DNA of 64,000 nt, from the NCBI GenBank assembly GCA_028554795.2, contig CM068835.1, positions 27,716,311 through 27,780,310 on the forward strand. Reading direction: 5' to 3'. The notes under the pieces were generated by a model. The model saw only the letters and a list, made by a program, of their open reading frames with translations, was not told the DNA's origin and ran no database searches. Positions 54,701 to 64,000 of the stretch are shown one piece after another (positions within the stretch are counted from its first letter, which is position 1; every line of letters starts with the position of its first letter). The position numbers and the translations under genes were made by a program. The DNA comes from Sinohyriopsis cumingii. Its lineage: Eukaryota; Mollusca; Bivalvia; Unionida; Unionidae.

Positions 54701-57700
54701 CATGACTGATACAGTACCAGAGACTGATTCAAGTTTCATGACTGATACAGTACCAGAGACTGATTCAAGTTTCATGACTGACACAGTATCAGAGACTGAT
54801 TAAAGTTTCATGACTGATACAGATCTAGAGACTGATTAAAGTTTCATGACTGATACGGTACCAGGGACTGATTCAAGTATCATGACTGATACAGATCTAG
54901 AGACTGAATCAAGTTTCATGACAGACACAGTACCTGAGACTGATTCAAGTTTCATGACTGACACAGTACCAGAGACTGATTCAAGTTTCATGACTGATAC
55001 AGATCTAGAGACTGATTCAAGTTTCATGACTAACACAGTACCAGAGACTGATTCAAGTTTCATGACTGACACAGTATCAGAGACTGATTCAAGTTTCATG
55101 ACTGATACAGTACCAGAGACTGATTAAAGTTTCATGACTGACACGGTATCAGAGACTGATTCAAGTTTCATGACTGATATGGTATCAGAGACTAATTCAA
55201 ATTTCATGACTGATATAGTATCAAAAACTGATTAAAGTTTCATGACTGATATAGTATCAGAGACTGATTCAGGTTTCATGACTCACACAGTATCAGAGAC
55301 TGATTCAAGTGTCATGACTGATACAGTATCAGAGAAAATGAGTTAAATGGAAAAAATAAATTAACTGCTGAAGTATGAAAAGTAAGTCACTATGATTTAC
55401 CTTTGCCATTGATGAGTAGTACTTTCCAGGATAAATATACCCAAAGTTTACTTTTGCCATTGATAAGTAGTACCTTCCAGGATAAATATACCCATGATAT
55501 GCCACTGATGACAACAACTATGACTAAAATGCCATCAGAAAAGTGATGTTGGTGTCTCACCTATGCTAAGCATGTGAGACAAACTTTGCATGTAATTACA
55601 TTTTCCCTTGCTGCAATCTTACTTTTTTAATTTCATGTCCATGACCTTGGATCTATTTATCCCATACTCATCAGGGAGCTGTCATTCCTCAAGTTTAATG
55701 CAATGATGAAGCTGATACAAACCGGGTCTGGTCAAGCTGACAAATATGGTCTTGTCATGTTGAACCCAAAATAACAATTTTAGCTACAGTGACCTCAGGA
55801 CTAGAGAATCAATAGTGAGATGCTTCTACCCAAATGTAGACTTGGAAAGTAGTGGAGGGTCTCAGAAGACAAACCAAAAACCTTCCCCTGTAAAGGACAC
55901 GTGTATTGTCTGAAAGTTCTGACCAAGCTGCTTAACAAAGGTTTAACATGGAACCTACAGGGACATTTGGAAGAGGGGGACTCTGCTTGACAGGGATTGA
56001 TTCTTCAGGGGTGACAGCTTCCTTCCTCAGGAAACGGGGAGGGGTCCTTAGTCTTCTTCCAGGCTCTACCTGTTACCTCATCATAAGAATGAAGAATGGA
56101 GAGAGGTACCAAACTGGGATTGATTTTTTTTGTTCCATGCTTAAACTGCATATGAGGGGGAGCCTTGAACTTTCCTGATAAGATTGTAAATATGATATAC
56201 CTACCTCTGTATAAAAAAGGACTGCTTTTTTTGTTGTAAAAAATCAAAAATCTACTTAGGGGCCATCCATTTAGCACATATACAAAAATCTGGCAAAGCT
56301 TTACCCTTCCCCCTGTACACATGCATTCTTTTTTACACACCCCACCTGCATATGTATGCCTAATGCACCTCCCCCGAATTCTATAGAACAATCTATATAT
56401 AATCCATGCAGAAACCATAAAGGATTAATAATATTAATGTGTTTAATAAATCAAATAGTCCACCAAATTTGAATGTCTGGCTGAATCAAAGAAATAAACT
56501 ACATAACTTTAAACAGTTTGTCTACTGTCAGCTAAAATTGAAATGCCAACTGAACCCAGTCGAACAGGTTACGTATTAGACAAATTATTATTGAGGTTTC
56601 ACCCTCCCCATTTTATATGCATATGTGCATTATCAGTAGACCCCCCACTCAGTATGCAAACATATGCATTTGGGTTACCCCCACCCCCTCCATGTGTACA
56701 TACTAAATGGACGGCCCCTTACATTTGATTGGTACCCTAACATCTAGTCCTACAATGTATGATGCTGAACCTGATTTGTGTGTGTGTGTGTGACCATCGT
56801 ACATTTCATGACTATCCTAATATTTAATTAAAATGTAATCCAAATATGACTTTATATTTAATGCAGTGATTGTCATGTATATGAAGATCATTTAATTCTG
56901 GTTTGAAAATTACCCCAGCAGTTGACAGACTTCTACATAATGAGTAAGGTCTGATAGTAACAGTCACTGCAAAACAAGTTGAGGTGAGAGTGTTGTTGAA
57001 GGCTACTGAACATAAAGTTTAATGATAATGATGACGTAGTTTCCATTGTGAACTGTCAAAGAGTATGCAAAGGTTTATTACAATGCATATTTGTTAAATT
57101 CACATATCAAACTGTGAGTGGGGAAGAAAAATTTTATCTTGAACTCATCACGATTACACAAAGCAGACAACTCTATGACATGCTGGAACACTGTCACGCT
57201 AGGCTGGTCTTCATATTATGTACACAAGTAGATTTTGTTTTCAGGAGCTGACAACATGGTAACCAGTCTACTTGACCAGTCTGAGTGCTTGGACTAACAA
57301 TACAAAAGTGTTTAAGGCAAGCAGCCAAGGACACATACAGCAAATGTACCTCAACTGACTTAAGAGTTCTGCAACCTCTTAAAATTTAGATAAGAATTCA
57401 AGAAACTGAACTCATGATTTGTTCAATTATGACTCCATTACATATATTTTTGAGTGTTGACTTAAAATTTATGGTTTTCCTCTAGTCTTTGATCAATATT
57501 TGCAAAATTAAATGGCTATCCCAGTCTGGAACAACCACATTCTTTCTCTTGACCCTTCCCCAATATTTGAAAAATTAAATGGTTTTCCCAGTCTGGAACA
57601 ACCCTATTCTTTTTCCTGACCCTTCGTTAATTTTCTGGTAGTGTGGGAACCCTGTCTTTAAGGTACAGTTTATGGAAATGGACAAGATCTAAAAACAGAT

Positions 57701-60700
57701 ATGCCATGTCCAAAGGGATGTTACCATGCATAGCGGTCCATGTGAAATTTTAGCGAGATACTGTATAAGATGTATCCAACTGAAGAGATCGTGGATCCAG
57801 ACCTAGTGTCATGTACAGCATAGGTATAGCAGAGTCAGTTGTGTTGGCTTGGGAAATCATAAATAAAAACAACACTGACCCTACAAGTCTATTAACATCA
57901 CAGTACACAAATCTGGCAATGCACTCAGATTCAGTCCTTTAAATTCATAAGACACTACAAACCACCTGAGGCTGAGAGATTAGATTATCTGCAGTTTTTA
58001 TTCAGCTACATGGTTTTGAAGACCATGTCTTATTATTCTGAATAGTTTTAGAAACCAAAGGTTACCTTGTGTGATTCCCTCACTTTGAATCATCATATTC
58101 CAGTAATTATTCAAAATGTTTTGAAAATGGATCAAGTATTTAAAACCCTAAAACAATCAGGCTTTTTTAACATATTTATCAGTGACACAAAGGAATCTAA
58201 TTTACAAATAGTTTATTTCTCCTACATCCAACCCTGAAAATGTGAAAGTGGCTGTAGCAGGTGTGCTCTAAGCTATGGGGAAACAACTCTTTACAGATTT
58301 GTGTATTCTAAAAATAACAGTACTGTAAGAGATTGTTTGTCTTTATTTGTTTGAATCTTCCATAATATCTATAGGTGTTAAATTTCTTGTTAGAACATAT
58401 ATGCTGGTGACAGTACATAAAAGTAATTTTCCTTATTTTACACTTATTTATACATGTTCAGGTAAAGGTACATTAGTATTGATATAACAAATAATACAAA
58501 AATTTAATCAACATTACGAGTGATCTGAGTACCTATCATGGGGCCTGCATGATATAATCATCCCTTCTAACCTATCATGTGGCCTGCATGATGTAACCAT
58601 CCCTTCCCAACTATCTTGGCGCCTGCATGATGTAGCCATCCCTTCCCACCTATCATGTGGCCTGCATGATGTAACCATCCCTTCCCAACTATCTTGGAGC
58701 CTGCATGATGTAACCATCCCTTCCCACCTATCATGAGGCCTGCATGATCTAAACATCCCTTCTAACCTATCATGGGGCCTGCATGCTGTAGCCATCCATT
58801 CCCACCTATCATGGGGCCTGCATGATGTATCCATCCCTTCCCACCTATCATGGGGCTTGCATGATGTAACCCTTCCTTCCCACCTATCATGGGGCCTGCA
58901 TGCTGTAACCATCCCTTCCCACCTATCATGGGGCCTGCATGATGTAACCATCCCTTCCCACCTATCATGAGGCCTGCATGATCTAACCATCCCTTCTAAC
59001 CTATCATGGGGCCTGCATGATATAGCCATCCATTCCCACCTATCATGGGGCCTGCATGATGTATCCAGCCCTTCCCACCTATCATGGGGCCTGCATGATT
59101 TAACCATCCCTTCCCACCTATCATGGGGCCTGCATGATGTAACCATCCCTTCCCACATGTAATTAATCTATTGTCCTTGTTGACAAACCATCTAAACAGT
59201 GCATCGTTATATCATAATCCGCTTATCTTGACATCTAGCATGAGTACTGTATGTTGTGAGATATCTGCTTATTTGTTGCTGACATTTCTGGTAACGGAGA
59301 TCAACTGGACGAGGCATTATCTCATAATCTATCTTATGTCGGATCTTCGGACGCTCACTAGTCATTAACATATTTGCACAGACTGACATTTGTATGTGGA
59401 TGCTAAGTAAAATTCCTCTTCTTTTCACTCAGAATTAAATCCTTCAGAACACTCACATTTTCTACAATAATTTATGTCATCAGACCAGAACACTTGCGTC
59501 TCTATTGTCCATTGACCCTTTGTTAAATTTCTGATGCATGCGTGGAAGGCAGCATCATGCTGCTACCACAAATTTAAAAAATAAATTTAAAAAAAACCCC
59601 ACATCTTATTTATTGGTTTATTCAATAGGAAGGAGGAACAGTAACTATAACAGACCAAACGATGGCCAATTCCTTTTTAAAAATATACCCAGATAAAATA
59701 GTTTGCTGAAATTTCAAAGGAATCAGATTAACTCTGAAGCACTAACTGTTATGAAAACACACTCAGCAGATGGAGAAAAAAATCAGTCTCAATCATGCAG
59801 TACAATTATTTGATATAGCCGTCACAATAAGAAATGGGCATTTGTTTGGTTCTCCAAAGGTGTCCTTTAGCAGTGACTTCAATAACGCAAACACCCTTCA
59901 TAAAAAATCCCAACTACAATCTTCAATAAAAACAATGAACTTTTCTTCAAAAGAGGTCAGTACCAAACTTAAATAAAAGTAATGGAATCTGATAGATTTT
60001 TACATTTTCCAGCATGACTGGAACACATTAACTGTGCTGTGAAAGCTTTCTTTTTGCAGGGAAAAAGTTTATGCTTACGAACGCTACCAATGGCAGCTTA
60101 AAACGCAAGCTGACTTTTACCGACTGGGGGCATACTGAAAGGTAAACGTGCTTCGTTATTCATTAGGTGATTGAATGTGCTATATTTTTCCACTGAATTC
60201 AGACCAATATGACCTGTGATAAAATTATTGAATATTTTAAATCTGTGTGTGTGCATATTTTTGATGGAATCACTTGAATTGTGGATTCAGTGTATATGAT
60301 GAGATTTGTGGGTGAGTACATGGTGTTGACACTCTATTCATGCTATACATTATTCACATATATGTACCAATTTGTTGTTCTTATGTGTTTAGGCTCAAAT
60401 ATATAACAATATATATAATAAATAATTTATTTCCCTGAAAAAATTCTGTAAAAATGTTTCTTATTTCTTGTTTCATTAAGGAAGCCTTTACCTCAGAAAG
60501 ATCGTATTTTCTGGCAAGTTGAATCAATTCATCTTTCTTGAAAAGATCTAATTGTTCCTGGGTAGGATTTGAAAAAAAAGATTTCTACTTTTGATGACAT
60601 ATTAGAAAAAGCTTGCTGATTTCACTAAATATTTCAAAAACTATAGAAAATCAAATTTTTAAAAAAACCAAAGGTTTCTGAAAAAATTCTAGCCAAAATT

Positions 60701-62078
60701 CAAAATTATCCTTAGGACCTACTACCCAATTCTTATGTTAAGTGTTTTGGCTCGAATAAACAACAACACAAGGAGTGAAAACAACGAGCTTTGAAAAATA
60801 TAACAAATAATTTATTTCCCTGGAAAAATTCTGTAAAAATGAAAATATATGAACTTACGGTTTCCAGAATCAAATCCAAAAATAATCCAAGAATAATCCA
60901 CGAATAAAAATTCTGAAGTCATAATATTGAAATGTTCTGATGATTCCAAGTCCCAACGAAGAATCCAAGATGGAAGGTGATGACGTATGCTGTAACCGGT
61001 ACTGTGCTGAAGTCTACAGTTCCTTGTAGAAACACAATCATTAATCATCCGGTTTTGGAAATCCAAATAAAAAATTTAAGAAGTGTCTTTGTTCAAGAAT
61101 TCTGTATGAGCAGAAAATATTTCCAGAGAAATGGATTAATCTTTTAGAATCCAAAAAATTAAAATAAAACTAAAACTAAAAGAATTCAAAAACTTGTCAC
61201 AACAGAGGAAAACAACTTGACATCAAGTATTTAAAAGCCCAAAATCTCTGAGATCTCTCTCTAAACATCACTATTAATACTAAGTATTTTGCAATTTTGG
61301 AAATGCCTAATTGCAAAATAGAGGATCAAGTGATCATGTTTACATATAAAAATCAAGTAGCCCCTGTATGTCCTTGATAAGAACCAATCATTTTACTCCA
61401 AGAAAAAGTTGTTTACAGTACCTGACCCCCAATCAAGGCTAGAACTAAGTCAAAAATAGAAACAGTTTTTCTTTTATTAGGTATCTAATGAAAAATTCAG
61501 GTCAAACTGAATTTTCTGGAAAATTACAAATTCCTAGCAAACAAAATTACATTACATTGACATATAAAGAAAATAAAAAGATTCCAAAACCCACAAACAA
61601 TTAAATCAAATCAAACATAAATTAAATCAAATAGAAATTAAATCACGTAAAGCACGTATTTTACCACCTGCATTTATTACATACCCCTTCTTGCAAGTTT
61701 TTTGTGGCACATGCATCATTTTCTTCTGCTAACTGACCTGGTTGCTTATAACATGGTTCGGTCTATAACATGGTCGGGTTCTATGGCTTCCCAACTACCG
61801 TGCTATAGCAGGGTCACACTGTACAAGTATGAGGGATAAATATCAAAATAGATGGTAGGATTGTGGTACTATGTCATTATGTGGCAGAAGCTCGGGCTTG
61901 ACATTATTTACATTTTAGCCAATCACCATATGCGTGTGACTCTAGATTTTTACCTCACTTGACTGTGTGATCCGGTAGACTGACTGTGATGCCATGTATT
62001 TGGCTTTCGGACCTAGAAGGACCTGTCTTTCTTGCAAGAAACTGCTCATTGGGAATGCAATATATGGTGAGCCCTCTT
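51705..62078 (-). CDS. METTL25-like protein, C-terminal four exons
   Basis: Four minus-strand exons join in phase: 61954-62078, 54092-54262, 53324-53470 and 51705-51797, giving about 178 C-terminal residues. Conserved segments match the METTL25/METTL25B (RRNAD1) family of putative methyltransferases: FPMSSFLQ, LGPKAKYMASQSV, FPRALLQVILQD, TLAPCIEAIILLDRVCYLLEQ and LVQLFDPVMSPRCYGIVTVKK. The SAM-binding N-terminal part lies beyond the right edge. Family biochemistry is poorly known. The ~7.7-kb intron holds satellites, a MITE and LTR debris. Confidence 0.75.
51915..52350. repeat. ~24-bp satellite, about 18 copies, in an intron
   Basis: Unit around actaccaattttacgatcct, diverged, inside the last METTL25-like intron. 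Confidence 0.9.
52700..52830. repeat. ~37-bp tandem repeat, 3 copies
   Basis: gacaaaagcctcatgattcg and taatatagtcatttcct. Confidence 0.85.
52974..53090. repeat. Mixed trinucleotide microsatellite
   Basis: (GAT)n running into CAA-rich and (AAT)n tracts. ORFs across it are artefacts. Confidence 0.9.
53324..53470 (-). CDS. METTL25-like exon with the LAPxIEaxILLDR motif
   Basis: 49 codons, phase 0 at both ends: acceptor TGTCTCCTCAG, donor GAGCAG then GTACGT. Encodes ISTHLIDGYLEKYGHMRQKL then the family motif LAPCIEAIILLDRVCYLLEQ. Confidence 0.78.
53882..54130 (-). repeat. 83-bp direct triplication across an exon-intron boundary
   Basis: Three 83-bp copies at 53882-53964, 53965-54047 and 54048-54130. 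The first two are identical; the third, which includes the real exon end, differs at several sites. Each holds the exon 3' end and the AAG/GTCTG donor. Confidence 0.92.
54092..54262 (-). CDS. METTL25-like exon with a triplicated 3' boundary
   Basis: 57 codons, encoding LQGLSFFPRALLQVILQD and a helical segment ending RLKIPQDK. Acceptor TGTTTCAG (a second CAG six bases on is an alternative). The donor is AAG then GTCTGT, weaker than consensus; the 3' 39 bases of the exon and the first intron bases occur two more times downstream (83-bp triplication). Confidence 0.72.
54685..55335. repeat. 36-bp satellite, about 18 copies, in an intron
   Basis: Unit gattcaagtttcatgactga followed by tacagtaccagagact. 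As the unit is 12 codons, both strands are open over long stretches (TDSSFMTDTVPE on plus); not taken as coding. Confidence 0.93.
55395..55500. repeat. ~60-bp tandem duplication
   Basis: Two copies of cctttgccattgatgagtag followed by tactttccaggataaatata. Confidence 0.85.
55501..56255. other. Intron, nothing recognised
   Basis: No exon or repeat array seen; a few open frames without features. Confidence 0.45.
56259..56718. mobile_element. MITE with GGGGCC termini and TTA duplication
   Basis: Starts GGGGCCATCCATTTAGCAC and ends with the complement of GGGGCCGTCCATTTAGTA; TTA flanks both sides (56256-56258, 56719-56721). 460 bp, non-coding, with C-rich runs. A 3-bp TTA duplication and GGGGCC ends fit the PIF/Harbinger group. 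Confidence 0.75.
56722..58517. other. Intron, nothing recognised
   Basis: A (TG)n tract at about 56780-56791 and a short local duplication near 57500-57610 (aaattaaatgg, cccagtctggaacaacc twice). No exon seen. Confidence 0.45.
58518..59157 (-). repeat. 39-bp satellite, 16 copies, open for 214 residues
   Basis: Unit ctatcatggggcctgcatga followed by tgtaaccatcccttcccac. The period is 13 codons, so the minus strand reads as WEGMVTSCRPHDR repeats without a stop for 214 codons. It is in the large METTL25-like intron, sense strand. No signal sequence or flanking exon signals of note. Confidence 0.92.
59158..60374. other. Intron, nothing recognised
   Basis: AT-rich, no array or exon seen. Confidence 0.45.
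60375..61330 (-). mobile_element. Deleted Gypsy LTR element, related to 36.6-41.5 kb, fossil
   Basis: On the minus strand: an LTR (about 61.3 to 60.74 kb) related to the 3' LTR at 40.96-41.47 kb, then a leader and the beginning of gag (with LARKYDLSE, as at 37.13 kb), then a second short LTR-end segment (about 60.46-60.38 kb). So it is an LTR / gag-start / LTR-end remnant with nearly all of the interior gone. Broken and old. Confidence 0.65.
61331..61953. other. Intron, nothing recognised
   Basis: AT-rich, no exon or array seen before the exon at 61954. Confidence 0.45.
61954..62078 (-). CDS. METTL25-like exon
   Basis: 125 bases, phase 1 start and phase 0 end: acceptor ATGTTTCAG, donor GAG then GTAAAA. 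Encodes EEGSPYIAFPMSSFLQER then LGPKAKYMASQSVYRITQ, like the FPxSxxL...LGRxARMLAxQSV stretch of METTL25 proteins. Confidence 0.72.
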
Positions 62079-63480
62079 CTGAAACATTCAGAAAAATGTG
62101 AGTTCAAGACATATTCCAACTAAACATTTGTTAGTAAAATCTCGTCTTGTCGGGGTCATTTATGATCTGCCCTATTAAAATGAATTCATGAACACATGCC
62201 AAGTATTTGAACTCTGAAACAGAATCTGAGTGTTTAAATGGTTTTATATATGTAACTACAAATGTTTAAAAAGACCGTTTTTTACATTAGAATTTTTATA
62301 AAACTTAAACCACCAAACAATCAAACAAAAATTACACAAATCAATCAAACATAAATTTTTCCCAAGCCTTTGAATTATTTTGGTATGAATATTGAAAGCA
62401 ATTTTCACCATACAAATTTGGACTTTTTGACGAAAGTATCATGTCTGTCATTCTTTTGTACATAGCTAATAAATAATATGAAAAATGGATAATCTGAAAC
62501 TAAAAGGGAAAACAATAAAATGTCTCTCCTCAAAATGGTGACAAGAGGTAGGGTTGTGGTATTCTATGCGGATTAAAAGTTGCCAAACACTGGACCCGAT
62601 ACTGTTGCACAGATCACTGAATTGCCCTTTTACCCAACTGCACTCAAGAGTTGTGAGAAATATCAGTCAAAACAATGATTGATATGTTACAGACAAATCT
62701 GTCTGCAATAACTTGAAAGTTTTATGAATATGTGAGATCAGACCTCAAACCACCCAGTATAAAAATACAGATTTTGGGAAGCAGATTAATCAGACTATGT
62801 AATCAGGTGAAAGCATCAAAATATCTAGATTTGTGTTTGTAATGAGTGCATGTTCTGCAGACTGAAAAAGTCCAAGTCCCAAAAATTAAGAAATGCAGAA
62901 AGAAATGTGAAAATTCCTATGATAGTAAATATAATTAAATCATCTATATCTGCATGCAAACATGTATACAAAATTTCATCTCCCTACCTGAAATGGTTTT
63001 TGTTATATTGTTTCTTCTTATTGCTATACTGTGCTAACAAGTTTTTGTAAAGAAAGCTTGGCAAAAATGTTATTATTATGTATATTTATTTTGTGTGCTT
63101 GGCCTTTGTCTTTAATTGCAGATGGAGATCTACCTGACTGCTCCCATGTTTATCTTTTTAGTAAGCTATATATAGGTTATTTACTTCGGTTTGAGTTCAG
63201 GACCCATCCTTAATTATGACTTTAGAGAATTGTAGAAATAAATCTGTTTACAATTTGGTGTAATTTCCCATTAAGAAGATGGAGTTTTTTCAGAAAAGGC
63301 CACTGCATCATAGGTGAAGTGGACTGTATATAAGGTTTTTGCATCAAAACAATTTTCATTTTTATCTTAACACCATTCACCTTGGAATCAATTTTAGTTG
63401 TGTTCAATTATAATTTAAGAACATTTATTTACTTATTTTATTCAATGGAATTACAAAGTGCTCATTGATTTTTCAGCATT
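62079..63480. other. Intron of the METTL25-like gene, nothing recognised
   Basis: No further METTL25-like exon was found; the next upstream exon is presumably beyond 64000 or too short to recognise. Confidence 0.4.
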
Positions 63481-63780
63481 ATTGTCAATTCATTCAAGGT
63501 CATTCTCGATTATATCATTATGATACATCAAGACTTTTGAGACATCAGTTACTTCAAGACTTTTGAGACATCAGCACTGGAATTAATTCAGAACATTATA
63601 CTTTTGGACTTGAGATAGAACTTCCATCATTATTTGGGATTTAATTTACAATCATGTAAGTTCCTTTTAAATTTTCACTTTGTATTCTGTGGAAATTAAA
63701 TTTTACCAAACTTGTTGGTTTGGCTTTTTATGGTTACTTATTTTAAAAACAGAGAGTATTAACAGTTATGAACTGTGCAA
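63481..63780 (+). repeat. Possible decayed LTR of the same Gypsy family
   Basis: attttcactttgtattctgt followed by ggaaattaaattttaccaaa and cttgttg resembles the LTR 3' portion at 41370-41430. A short local duplication (caagacttttgagacatcag) is included. Too diverged to be sure. Confidence 0.3.
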
Positions 63781-64000
63781 AAATGGAAAAATAGCCTTAA
63801 AATTTAGTCATGTTATACAATTATGCCCACCAAATTTTATTAGTTTATCTTGTCACAATACTTTGAAAAATTCAAAATATGTTAAAAAACTAAAAAAATT
63901 AGATAATATTTACCAGAAGAAAATTATGTCTTGGAACCCACCCAAGGTATCTTAATATCCTATTTGATGTGGCTTGACTGAATAGCTTTTGATATATCTT

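Noticed and set aside
63680-63955. 91-residue plus-strand ORF near the right edge
   Set aside because: Begins within LTR-like sequence, is AT-rich and Lys/Asn-rich with no recognised domain.

Overview
The window is eukaryotic, AT-rich nuclear DNA from an invertebrate animal, most likely a marine mollusc. The reasons are a METTL25-family gene with introns, tRNA-derived SINEs with a (CAA)n tail, an I-group LINE, a Gmr1-like Gypsy element, a Polinton and a very high load of simple satellites. The species cannot be read from the sequence.

Layout. 1-10.3 kb: satellites (29, 24, 57 and 54 bp units), two TA microsatellites, a small MITE-like element, a LINE reverse-transcriptase scrap at 3.4-3.8 kb and one possible orphan exon at 6.9-7.1 kb. 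10.3-10.6 kb: a SINE with a perfect 13-bp target duplication. About 11.17-33.3 kb: an I-group LINE read on the minus strand, split by a Polinton (13348-29919) that sits between its reverse transcriptase and RNase H regions with a 5-bp duplication AGTCC. 33.3-36.6 kb: microsatellites and a dispersed palindromic repeat. 36.64-41.47 kb: a decayed Gypsy-type LTR element whose integrase precedes its reverse transcriptase. 42.5-43.9 kb: a ~30-bp satellite. 44.9-47.97 kb: a two-exon host gene of unknown function on the plus strand. 45.7-53.1 kb: further satellites. 51.3 to beyond 62.1 kb: the 3' end of a METTL25-like host gene on the minus strand (four exons seen), with satellites, a MITE and decayed LTR pieces in its introns and a SINE in its 3' UTR.

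The Polinton (~16.6 kb) has ~250-bp terminal inverted repeats. From the left it carries a packaging ATPase (minus); a zinc-ribbon/phospholipase-A2-like protein and a DDE integrase (plus); a replicative module made of a divergent family-B-like polymerase, an SF1 helicase and an HNH-like zinc domain (minus); a small zinc-finger protein, an HNH endonuclease, a stem-loop array and a small helical ORF (plus); then a repeat-rich centre with a large inverted repeat. The right half is a minus-strand structural block: small ORF, minor-capsid-like region, membrane protein, fibre-like protein, adenovirus-type protease, core-like protein, major capsid protein, pVI-like protein and two charged proteins. 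It is a fossil copy with roughly half a dozen breaks, mostly in the polymerase-helicase and minor-capsid regions; many other genes look open. Its two TIRs differ at only a few positions, so it is fairly young.

The strongest candidates for something undescribed are inside the Polinton: seven stem-loops with a constant GGTG loop and paired changes in the stem (20.1-20.6 kb), a ~75-bp near-perfect inverted repeat beside an iteron-like array at the centre (21.3-22.25 kb), TIRs whose own two ends mirror each other, and the polymerase-helicase-HNH module.
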